NCBI GenBank assembly: GCA_934591895.1
Contig: CAKTPP010000015.1
Coordinates: 1 to 39,983, forward strand
Reading direction: 5' to 3'
Source: an uncultured Oscillospiraceae bacterium
GTDB taxonomy: Bacteria; Bacillota; Clostridia; Oscillospirales; Oscillospiraceae
Length of the DNA stretch: 39,983 bases
The stretch's first letter is position 1, and each line of letters begins with the position of its first letter. Below, one piece after another: positions 33,280 to 39,884 of this stretch. The notes beneath the pieces are model-generated. The model did no database searches and had not been told where the DNA came from. It saw only the letters and a list, made by a program, of their open reading frames with translations. The translations under genes and the position numbers were made by a program.

Positions 33280-33380
33280 AGGCTTGCTTCGACCTCCTCA
33301 GCAGCAGAATGAAAAACGGACCGCCGACGACCGACATGATGATCGCCGCGCTGATCTCATACGGCGATGCGATCGTGCGG
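33269..33380 (-). pseudogene. C-terminal fragment of a FecCD-type siderophore permease
   Basis: Minus-strand codons from about 33379 to the TAA at 33271-33269 read TIASPYEISAA followed by SVVGGPFFILLLRRSK, the conserved last transmembrane segment of FecCD permeases (PYEIPVG...GGPFF.YLL.R). Everything upstream of it (about 300 residues) is missing; instead the sequence joins the tail of the FIVAR-like gene at about 33375-33395. The overlap of its stop with the ATPase start is the normal permease-ATPase arrangement, confirming that it is a relic of the same uptake operon. Confidence 0.75.
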
Positions 33381-33900
33381 CCATCGCCGCTTCCAGCTCA
33401 CCGAGCATCTTGGTGGCCAGCTTCTCGGTGATGTTCTCCGCAGAGACCGGGCGGACAACGGAGTCAATGACCTCCTGCACCGCGGCTCAGGATTCCGCCG
33501 TGTACTTGTCCGGGTCGAGCGCTTCCGCCTCCTGCAGCTTTTCTTCCAGCTGCTCATAGACCGTCTTCTGGCTGACCGGGACAAGCGCGTCCTTGAGCTT
33601 CGTCAGGTTGGTGATCATGATATTGGCGACCCAGTCCGGCATACCTTCCCCGGTCGCCTCATCGTAAGGCGTCACGGGGCGGTTGACCGAATCGGCCGTC
33701 TCTTTGAGCTCGTTCCAGCTCTCCTCCGTGTAGTCATTCGGATCGAGCGCATAGATCTCATCGAGCAGCGCCTCGAGCTGCTGCTGCGGCGTCTGCGCGT
33801 CTTCGGCAAAGACAGCGGCAGAGAGCAGGCTCACACACATGAGCACAGCCAGCAGCAGCGCCATGCCGCGCCGGAGCCAATGACTCTTCGTTTTCGTCAT
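33375..33900 (-). pseudogene. FIVAR-like secreted protein with in-frame stop and lost 3' end
   Basis: A signal peptide (MTKTKSHWLRRGMALLLAV... ending VFA) starts at ATG 33900 after GGAGG. Two repeats follow. Repeat 1 reads LDPNDYTEESWNELKETADSVNRPV. Repeat 2 reads LDPDKYTAES, then TGA at 33489-33487, then AAVQEVIDSVVRPV in the same frame. The stop falls exactly where repeat 1 has Trp, so TGG has become TGA. The frame stays FIVAR-like to about 33390 and then meets a permease fragment. The repeats resemble FIVAR modules of cell-surface proteins. An intact 137-residue secreted fragment could still be made. Confidence 0.8.
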
Positions 33901-34020
33901 ATCTTCATATCCTCCTTTGGTTCCGCCCGATGCGGGCAAATTCGCTTGAAATCAGCGGACAGCCGGTCTGCACACAGTGCAGCCGACCCGGGATGCGCGG
34001 TCTGATGCGGGCGTTTTCCG

Positions 34021-34036
34021 GTTAGCCATAACTAAT
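34021..34036. promoter_or_regulatory. Metal-regulator operator copy 1 (GTTAG-N6-CTAAT)
   Basis: GTTAG CCATAA CTAAT, one base off a perfect palindrome. It lies 20 bp (two helical turns) from copy 2, upstream of the FIVAR/ABC operon on the minus strand. Confidence 0.65.
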
Positions 34037-34040
34037 TCGC

Positions 34041-34056
34041 GTTAGATGTGACTAAC
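34041..34056. promoter_or_regulatory. Metal-regulator operator copy 2 (GTTAG-N6-CTAAC)
   Basis: GTTAG ATGTGA CTAAC, with perfect 5-bp arms. Together with copy 1 it forms a tandem pair on the same helix face. The arm sequence and 16-bp dyad resemble DtxR/MntR-family sites (GTTAG/CTAAC occurs inside the DtxR consensus), though the spacing differs. Confidence 0.72.
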
Positions 34057-34066
34057 CTACGCGGCA

Positions 34067-34192
34067 GAAAAATGCCCTTCTCAGGGCTGTGTTTCCCGAA
34101 GGGGACGCCGTCCGGGAAGCGGTATTCTGCCGGCCGCACAGCCGGCGCGTCCGGATCGCGGCGCCGGCGGCCCGGATCCTCGATCTTTCAGC
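34067..34192 (-). ncRNA. Candidate structured RNA or leader upstream of iron operon
   Basis: A promoter at 34199-34227 predicts a minus-strand start near 34192. The next 125 bases hold four successive hairpins: GGATC/GATCC with a GC-rich interior, GCCGGC/GCCGGC, TTCCCG/CGGGAA, and finally GCCCT-GAGA-AGGGC followed by ATTTTTC (34087-34067), which resembles a terminator. The product would be a small RNA, or a leader attenuated just before the tandem operators. I do not recognise a known riboswitch. The sequence from 33901 to 34360 otherwise holds only the operators and promoter. Confidence 0.35.
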
Positions 34193-34198
34193 GATTGT

Positions 34199-34227
34199 AC
34201 TATAGCAAATTCGGATTTTTCGTGCAA
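34199..34227 (-). promoter_or_regulatory. Sigma-A-like promoter for candidate RNA
   Basis: On the minus strand TTGCAC (34227-34222) and TATAGT (34204-34199) are separated by 17 bases. Confidence 0.5.
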
Positions 34228-34360
34228 GTGGCCGTTTGTCCCGCGTGCGGTACAAAAATGGCCGCTCCGCCGCAAAAAGCGGCCGAATCCGCGGTGAAGC
34301 CGCCGTTTTTCTGTCACGCGGGCGTGACAAAAAACTTCTCCGCACGCACGGATCCCGTCC

Positions 34361-35194
34361 TCAGATCAGGATGGTGAAGATGGCGGTGGATTCCGGCATA
34401 TGCTTCGTGCCGACGGAGCACTGCATGCGCAGGCAGACGCTGCCGTGCAGGATCTGCCCCACACCGGAGCCGATGTTGAGAAAATGCAGCGTGCGCGCGG
34501 GAAACGAGATCGTGCTGCCGTCATCATAGGCGGACGCAAATGTGCTCCCGTCGAGGTACATGAGGCGGCGGACGCGGCCGTTCATCTCCCGTCCGGTCAT
34601 CTGCGAGCGCGCGGACAGATCCGCCGGGCGCAGGCAGACCATGCCGACGCCGTCCGACACGGCAAGCGTGCACGGATGCGCAAAGCCCTCGTTTGCCATG
34701 GACAGGTTCGTGCCGCCGGAGACATACTCCTTGTAGATCAGAAACGGGAAGCGGTATTCCCCGTCCCCCAGACGGCGGCAGAGCTCTGCCCCGCCAAACT
34801 CGCTCTGGCGGCGCAGCTCATACTTGGCGCGGTAGCGCCGCTCCGAGCTGCGGATGAGCGCCATGCCCTCGTCACTGCTCATGAGCGCCCACGCATAGGC
34901 GTCGTGCAGGGCGCTGTCAATATCCAGCCCCTCATAGAGCAGGTGGTTGAGCACGACATTCGTGCGCTCCTCATAATAGGCCGCGCGTGCACGCCCTGCC
35001 TCGGTCAGGCACGGGCGGCGCGGGTCGCTCCGGTCGAGCAGCCCCTCGCGCTCAAGCGCCATGAGCATACGGCTGACCTTCTGCTTCCCCTCCCCGAGCA
35101 CACCGGCAAGACCCGTGACCGTGCAGGTTTTCGGCTCTTCATTGAGAAAGCAGAGCAAGACCCGAAGCTTCAGAACATCCAGCGATTCCGACAT
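34361..35194 (-). CDS. DtxR-like regulator with unknown C-terminal domain
   Basis: A 277-aa protein. Residues 1-120 resemble DtxR/MntR regulators: winged helix LRVLLCFLNE, VTGLAGVLGEGKQKVSRMLMALEREGLLDRSD, then LTEAGRARAAYYEERTNVVLNHLLYEGLDIDSALHDAYAWALMSSDEG, where acidic and His residues could bind metal. The remaining 150 residues are a Gly/Ser-rich beta domain I do not recognise; it may be an effector domain. ATG 35194 follows AAAAGGAG at 11 bases; a TTG two codons earlier has closer spacing. An operator at 35252-35267 lies upstream, suggesting autoregulation. Confidence 0.72.
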   Translation of the reverse strand: MSESLDVLKLRVLLCFLNEEPKTCTVTGLAGVLGEGKQKVSRMLMALEREGLLDRSDPRRPCLTEAGRARAAYYEERTNVVLNHLLYEGLDIDSALHDAYAWALMSSDEGMALIRSSERRYRAKYELRRQSEFGGAELCRRLGDGEYRFPFLIYKEYVSGGTNLSMANEGFAHPCTLAVSDGVGMVCLRPADLSARSQMTGREMNGRVRRLMYLDGSTFASAYDDGSTISFPARTLHFLNIGSGVGQILHGSVCLRMQCSVGTKHMPESTAIFTILI

Positions 35195-35251
35195 AAACAA
35201 CTTGGCTCCTTTTCCGACGCACTTCGTGAGCGGTCTGTGACCCGCAGCGAA

Positions 35252-35267
35252 GTTAGACAGGACTAAC
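35252..35267. promoter_or_regulatory. Metal-regulator operator copy 3 (GTTAG-N6-CTAAC)
   Basis: GTTAG ACAGGA CTAAC, with perfect arms, 58 bases upstream of the regulator start on the minus strand. Confidence 0.72.
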
Positions 35268-35335
35268 TCCATATACTGTGCCACAACTTTTCCGGTTTGT
35301 CAAGCAGCAGCCGCCGGTTTCCGCCAACCAGCCTG

Positions 35336-35364
35336 TTGCAAAATCGGAAAAAGTGCGGTACACT
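35336..35364 (+). promoter_or_regulatory. Sigma-A-like promoter upstream of the ZIP operon
   Basis: TTGCAA (35336-35341) and TACACT (35359-35364) are separated by 17 bases. Transcription would begin near 35371 and meet a hairpin with a T-tract at 35507-35528 before the ZIP genes. Confidence 0.45.
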
Positions 35365-35370
35365 ATGACC

Positions 35371-35528
35371 CTGCAGCTGTGCGCGGCGTCTTCCTTGCTG
35401 CGCCATGGTGCGGGGCTGATGCTGATCGTTTCCCGCAAGGGCAAATCAGGAGGCTGGCCCGCAGGTGCGCACGGCGCTTGCAGAGCGTTATTGGAATAAG
35501 CGGCAGGCCGCAGAAATGCGGCTTTTCT
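35371..35528 (+). ncRNA. Candidate leader or small RNA ending in a terminator hairpin
   Basis: Between the promoter and the hairpin lie about 155 bases with no convincing reading frame. The RNA would end in GCCGCA-GAAA-TGCGGC-TTTTCT. It may be an independent small RNA or an attenuated leader of the ZIP operon. No known family is recognised. Confidence 0.3.
35507..35528 (+). terminator. Hairpin with T-tract before the ZIP operon
   Basis: A 6-bp stem GCCGCA/TGCGGC with a GAAA tetraloop is followed by TTTTCT. It lies 12 bases before metal operator copy 4. Confidence 0.6.
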
Positions 35529-35539
35529 CAGGTGTGCAA

Positions 35540-35555
35540 GTTAGTTGTCTCTAAC
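35540..35555. promoter_or_regulatory. Metal-regulator operator copy 4 (GTTAG-N6-CTAAC)
   Basis: GTTAG TTGTCT CTAAC, with perfect arms, immediately upstream of the GAGGAGGTGA ribosome-binding site of a leader ORF and the ZIP transporter operon. Confidence 0.72.
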
Positions 35556-35576
35556 CGAGGAGGTGACGATCACAAG

Positions 35577-35681
35577 ATGACGGTTGTGCCTTATAAAAAC
35601 GGCGATAAAGACCTGTACCCGAATACCGGGACGCGGCGGGGTTCAGGAGGAACAGATAATCCTACAGTGCAAAGGCGGTGA
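35577..35681 (+). CDS. 34-aa leader ORF before the ZIP transporter
   Basis: ATG 35577 follows the strongest ribosome-binding site of the region (GAGGAGGTGA). The polar, basic 34-residue product (starting MTVVPYKNGDKDLYPN, ending VQRR) stops at 35679-35681, six bases before the ZIP start, so translation may be coupled. I recognise no family. It may be a regulatory leader peptide or the truncated beginning of a lost gene. Confidence 0.5.
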   Translation: MTVVPYKNGDKDLYPNTGTRRGSGGTDNPTVQRR

Positions 35682-35686
35682 GACGA

Positions 35687-36463
35687 ATGGAATCCTTTAT
35701 CGGAATACTGATCCCTTTCCTGGGTACAACACTGGGCGCGGCCTGCGTATTCTTTATGAAAAAGTCGCTGGGCGATCTGGTGCAGCGCTCCCTTGCGGGC
35801 TTTGCCGGCGGTGTGATGGTGGCAGCGTCGATCTGGAGCCTGCTGATCCCTGCCATCGAGCAGTCGGAGCGCATGGGCAGGCTGTCCTTCCTTCCGGCCT
35901 TTATCGGATTTTGGGCCGGCGTGCTGTTTTTGCTCTTGCTGGACCATCTGATCCCGCATCTTCATGTCGGAAGCAATCAGGCAGAGGGGCTAAAAAGCAG
36001 GCTCGGGCGCACCACCATGATGGTGCTGGCGGTGACATTGCACAATATCCCGGAGGGGATGGCGGTGGGCGTCATGTACGCGGGCTTCCTCGCAGGGAAC
36101 ACGCAGATCACGGCAGCGAGCGCGCTTGCGCTGTCTCTTGGCATCGCCATTCAGAATTTTCCGGAGGGTGCGATCATCTCCATGCCGCTCCGGGCGGAGG
36201 GCGAGAGCAAGGGCAGGTCGTTTGCCGGCGGCGTGCTTTCCGGCGTGGTAGAACCCATCGGAGCGGTGCTGACGCTTCTTGCTGCACAGCTTGTGATACC
36301 GGCGCTGCCGTATCTGCTGAGCTTCGCCGCGGGCGCCATGCTCTACGTGGTCGTGGAGGAGCTGATCCCCGAAATGTCGCAGGGGCGGCATTCCAATCTC
36401 GGCACGGTATTCTTTGCAGTCGGGTTCAGCGTCATGATGACGCTGGATGTAGCATTGGGATAA
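35687..36463 (+). CDS. ZIP-family metal transporter (ZupT/GufA-like)
   Basis: A 258-aa polytopic protein importing Zn2+, Mn2+ or Fe2+. About eight helices are visible, with the hallmark helix-4/5 metal motifs TLHNIPEGMAVGV and IQNFPEGAIISMPL, and a His-containing loop (DHLIPHLHVG) between helices 3 and 4. Another EE pair (VVVEELIPEM) lies in helix 7. ATG 35687 (MESFIG) is chosen over a GTG nine bases upstream, which is too close to AAAGGCGG. First large gene of an operon controlled by operator copy 4; 10 bp separate it from the hydrolase gene. Confidence 0.9.
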   Translation: MESFIGILIPFLGTTLGAACVFFMKKSLGDLVQRSLAGFAGGVMVAASIWSLLIPAIEQSERMGRLSFLPAFIGFWAGVLFLLLLDHLIPHLHVGSNQAEGLKSRLGRTTMMVLAVTLHNIPEGMAVGVMYAGFLAGNTQITAASALALSLGIAIQNFPEGAIISMPLRAEGESKGRSFAGGVLSGVVEPIGAVLTLLAAQLVIPALPYLLSFAAGAMLYVVVEELIPEMSQGRHSNLGTVFFAVGFSVMMTLDVALG

Positions 36464-36473
36464 GGAGGATATC

Positions 36474-37247
36474 ATGAAGTTTGAAACATTGGGAAGTCAA
36501 AGCAATCCCGCGGTTTTGTTTTTTCACGCCATGGGCGTAACGGGACAGAGCAGCAAACCGGTTGCAAACTATTTGCAGGATCGGTATTTCTGCATTCTGC
36601 CCACCTCCACCGTTTACTGCGCGGGGCAGAACTATGTCAGCAAGGCGGACGAGATACGGCAGGTGGAGAGCTTTTTGGAAGAACAGGGCGTGAAAAGCCT
36701 TGCCGCGGTGGTTGCTTCCTCCATCGGGGCAGGCCTTGCCGCGGCGTTTCTGGCACAGACAAAACTGCCCGTAGAACACGCTTTTTTTGACGGCGGGCAG
36801 TTCGCTCAGATCGGGAAAGGAACGCGCCGCATCATGACGCCGTTTCTGTATCTGGCCATCAAGAGCCTGTACTGGTCAAAGGGCGCAACGCTGAAGAAGA
36901 TCATGTGGTGCGACGATGACAGCATCAAGCCCTATTTCATTGCCGCAGGGGAAAATCTGACCTACACAAATTTGCAGCGGCAGCTCTCGGACAGTCTGGA
37001 GGGCAAACCCTTTCCGCCGCTTTCCGAAGAGCTTCAAAAACACAGCTATTTCGAGTTCGGCAGCATGGAGGAACACCTGAAATACAGGGATGCGGTAAAG
37101 AAAGCATATCCCTGCGGTCATTTCCCTGTTTTTGAAGGAAATAATCACATGCAATATCAGATACGCGAACCGCAGGGTTTTGCAGAAATGCTCGTCTGCA
37201 TTATGAAACAGGATACCATGCCTGACCTGCCCTTTATCAGAAAGTGA
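36474..37247 (+). CDS. Alpha/beta hydrolase
   Basis: A 257-aa alpha/beta-hydrolase-fold protein. It begins AVLFFHAMGVTGQSS (oxyanion hole), has a nucleophile elbow VVASSIGAGLAAAF (SxSxG with Ser in place of the first Gly) and a catalytic-His candidate in EGNNHMQYQ. The acid residue is not certain. GGAGG precedes the ATG. Second gene of the ZIP operon. Its base composition is visibly less GC-rich than the housekeeping genes, which may mean recent acquisition. Substrate unknown. Confidence 0.75.
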   Translation: MKFETLGSQSNPAVLFFHAMGVTGQSSKPVANYLQDRYFCILPTSTVYCAGQNYVSKADEIRQVESFLEEQGVKSLAAVVASSIGAGLAAAFLAQTKLPVEHAFFDGGQFAQIGKGTRRIMTPFLYLAIKSLYWSKGATLKKIMWCDDDSIKPYFIAAGENLTYTNLQRQLSDSLEGKPFPPLSEELQKHSYFEFGSMEEHLKYRDAVKKAYPCGHFPVFEGNNHMQYQIREPQGFAEMLVCIMKQDTMPDLPFIRK

Positions 37248-37256
37248 GAAGCATAT

Positions 37257-38087
37257 ATGAAGTACAAAATTGAGAAAAACACCGTGCAGGAGACGCTGAT
37301 CCTCCCGCTGTATTCCCGAAAGGTCTGCTCGGAGCTGTACCCGAACCTCTATCGGGACGAAACGGCGGTTCGTCTGCTCACCCGGATCGACTACGACTTT
37401 TCGGAAGCAGAGAAGAATTCCCGCAGCCTGATGCAGCGCTTCGGTGCGCTGGAGGTCGCCATGCGGCAGAATGATCTGGCATGGGAGGTGCGGGATTATC
37501 TGAAAAATCACCCCGAAGCGGCGGTGGTCAATCTGGGCTGCGGGCTGGACAACACCGGCAGAGCCTGTGACAACGGCAGCTGCAAAATCTACAATCTGGA
37601 CTTCCCTGATGTCATCACCGCGCGCAATGAACTGCTGCCCGCCGGGGAGCGGGAGAAAAACATTCCCTGCGACTTGAATGACACCGCATGGTTTTCTCAA
37701 ATCGATGCTTCAAGCGGTGCGGTGTTCTTTGCCTCGGGGGTGTTCTATTACTTCCTGACGGAACAGGTCAAGGCGCTGGTGCAGGCCATGGCAGAGGCTT
37801 TCCCCGGCGGCGTGCTGGTATTCGACGCAGCAAATCGAACAGCGGTAAAGATGATTGCAAAAACATGGCTTAAAAGTGCGAAGATTCAAGATGTGGGCGC
37901 GTATTTCGCAGTTTCGGACGCTCCCCAAGAGATCAGTGCGTGGGATAGCCGTTTGCAGGTCACAAGCCGCGGCTATATGCTGGGCTACAACGACTTGAAT
38001 GATCCCTCCGTCAGCGGATTTTTCCGTTTTCTTGCAAAGCTCGGTGACAACGGGATGAAAATGCAGATCGTAAAGATCAGCTTTTGA
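37257..38087 (+). CDS. LCMT-type SAM-dependent O-methyltransferase
   Basis: A 276-aa methyltransferase of the leucine-carboxyl-methyltransferase/TcmP group. The SAM motif is VVNLGCGLDNTGR (about 91-103), then YNLDFPDVITAR where the acidic residue binds ribose, DLNDTAWF and FFASGVFYYF. Members methylate carboxyl or hydroxyl groups of small molecules or proteins. The start is ATG 37257, 9 bases after the hydrolase stop. A methyltransferase with two hydrolases beside a metal importer suggests handling of a small-molecule ligand; this is inference. Confidence 0.85.
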   Translation: MKYKIEKNTVQETLILPLYSRKVCSELYPNLYRDETAVRLLTRIDYDFSEAEKNSRSLMQRFGALEVAMRQNDLAWEVRDYLKNHPEAAVVNLGCGLDNTGRACDNGSCKIYNLDFPDVITARNELLPAGEREKNIPCDLNDTAWFSQIDASSGAVFFASGVFYYFLTEQVKALVQAMAEAFPGGVLVFDAANRTAVKMIAKTWLKSAKIQDVGAYFAVSDAPQEISAWDSRLQVTSRGYMLGYNDLNDPSVSGFFRFLAKLGDNGMKMQIVKISF

Positions 38088-38101
38088 AAGAGGCGTTTTA
38101 A

Positions 38102-39034
38102 ATGAAACACATTCATTTTGACGTGGAAAGCGACGGATTTTACGGCGCATATTGGGCGTGCAGGGACGGCTCGAACTGCGCCGTCATCGCCATGCTCGGC
38201 GACGACCCCGAGGATTACATGGCGCGCTCGGCGGTGAAGTGGCTGCTTCGCCTCGGCGTGAACGTGCTGACCATGTCGCCCGGAAAAAAGGACTACGGTC
38301 ATCACAACTATCCGCTTGAGCGCATCGAAAAAGCGATCACATGGCTCAGATCGCACGGCAGCGAAAAGATCGGCATTGCGGGGGCCTCAACGACCGGCAC
38401 GCTCGCCCTGACGGCGGCTTCGATCTTCGCTGACATCTCTCTGACCATTGCAATGACGCCGAGCGATTTCGTGTGGCAGGGCTTCCTGCAGGGCAAAAAG
38501 GACGGCTGCAGGGAATGGCCGATCGATGGCGAATCGCTCTTTTCCTACAAGGGCAAGCCCCTGCCCTACATGCCGTTTTGCTATCAGCACCCAGACTATT
38601 GGCGCATGATCTCGGAGGAGTCCAGGCGCACCGGCAACATGATCGCCTCGCGCAAGCTGTTTGACGACTCCGAAGCGGCACATCCGATCACTGAGGAAGA
38701 ATTCATAAAGGTCGAGAATATCCGCGGCAAGCTGTTTCTTGTCGGCGCGGAGGATGACGCGCTTTGGGACGCCGCAAAATACATCCGCCGCATGGAAAAA
38801 TGCCTTGCGGAAAAACCGCACACCTGCGAAGTCGAGGCGGTCGTATATGCGCACTGCACGCACTTTGTTTTCCCGGACGGTATGCTCAAGACCATGCTGC
38901 CCGTCGGCTCGGCGCTGTTTGTCAGGCTGGCGTTCAGCGCTGCAAAGAAGCATCCCAAGGAATGTAAAGCGGCGCGCGTGGACATTGACCGCCGCATGAG
39001 GCGCGTGATATGCGATTGGAGGGGCAAAAGGTGA
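38102..39034 (+). CDS. Acyl-CoA thioesterase/BAAT C-terminal-type hydrolase
   Basis: A 310-aa alpha/beta hydrolase matching the BAAT/acyl-CoA thioester hydrolase C-terminal domain. The nucleophile elbow is IGIAGASTTGTLAL with Ser in GxSxG; the acid is probably in VGAEDDALWDAAKYI and the His in YAHCTHFVFP. The central segment AMTPSDFVWQGF matches the family. AAAGAGG precedes ATG 38102. Last gene of the four-gene ZIP operon. The substrate could be an acyl thioester or ester. Confidence 0.85.
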   Translation: MKHIHFDVESDGFYGAYWACRDGSNCAVIAMLGDDPEDYMARSAVKWLLRLGVNVLTMSPGKKDYGHHNYPLERIEKAITWLRSHGSEKIGIAGASTTGTLALTAASIFADISLTIAMTPSDFVWQGFLQGKKDGCREWPIDGESLFSYKGKPLPYMPFCYQHPDYWRMISEESRRTGNMIASRKLFDDSEAAHPITEEEFIKVENIRGKLFLVGAEDDALWDAAKYIRRMEKCLAEKPHTCEVEAVVYAHCTHFVFPDGMLKTMLPVGSALFVRLAFSAAKKHPKECKAARVDIDRRMRRVICDWRGKR

Positions 39035-39169
39035 CCCATCTCGGAGCGCCAGTCCGCCTCCCTCTGTATGCCAATCCGGCAGTTGACGAAAGTGCCGGAC
39101 CTAAGAGCCCATCAAAAGGCGGATCAAACCGGCATCAGGTGCTTTCGCATCGTAGAAATACAGAACAGT

Positions 39170-39820
39170 TCAATCCGCAAACGAAACTGCCGTGCCTTCC
39201 ACCCACTGACGCATAGGTGTCAGTTCCAGCTGAACATAATCGACAGGGTCTGTGACAAGTCCTGTATTGGTCAGAGAGCCACCTGCATACTGCACTGTGA
39301 CGTCCACACTGTCATCTGCCCCACTGGAGCCGATATTTGCAAATTTATTCTCTCCGACGTAGTAATAACGGTCACGGGCGATGCTTTGAAACACTGTGCG
39401 CACAGTGTCTTCTCCATCCCGTGTGTACAGGGCAAGGAGCAGCTTTCCATAAAATTCGTCCGTAAGGCGCTCCGTTGTGCCGATCGCCAGTTCCTGAATC
39501 CCATCTCCGTCCAGATCGGCGATAATATAACCAACGTTTTCCAGCGGAGAGTCGCCATAGCAATCCAGCAGCAGCGTGTCCATGTTGTGCTCCATTAACG
39601 AAGCACCGTCCCATTTCTCGCGCAGCGCGCGGGCATATAAATTAAGGATTTCCGAATACGTCGTTTCGCCAGAAGTCGAAACCGAATCAGCAGCTGCAGC
39701 AGTCTCCGCAGAGACCGGTAAGGACTGTTCCGGAGCTGTAGACGGTTCTTGCATGGCTGAGCCGCAGGCCGTGAGATGACACACCATCAGCAAAGCAATA
39801 ATAAGTGCAATTTTTTTCAT
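39170..39820 (-). CDS. Lipoprotein with VCBS/FG-GAP-like repeat
   Basis: A 216-aa lipoprotein. The signal peptide KKIALIIALLMVCHLTAC ends in lipobox LTAC. After a Ser/Ala-rich linker comes YSEILNLYARALREKW and then IIADLDGDGIQELAIG, the Asp-rich calcium-loop pattern of VCBS/FG-GAP repeats. Function unknown. ATG 39820 is chosen because GGAG lies 9 bases upstream; an earlier start at 39835 has no site. Confidence 0.78.
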   Translation of the reverse strand: MKKIALIIALLMVCHLTACGSAMQEPSTAPEQSLPVSAETAAAADSVSTSGETTYSEILNLYARALREKWDGASLMEHNMDTLLLDCYGDSPLENVGYIIADLDGDGIQELAIGTTERLTDEFYGKLLLALYTRDGEDTVRTVFQSIARDRYYYVGENKFANIGSSGADDSVDVTVQYAGGSLTNTGLVTDPVDYVQLELTPMRQWVEGTAVSFAD

Positions 39821-39884
39821 TTGAATTTTCTCCATTTCATTTGATGAAATTATGCTGCAGCAGAAAAGCGGGGTAAAATCGTTT

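Noticed and set aside
34061..34190. Known riboswitch (cobalamin, Moco or Mn classes) in the structured region
   Set aside because: I could not find the conserved core sequences of these classes; it is left as an unassigned structured RNA candidate.
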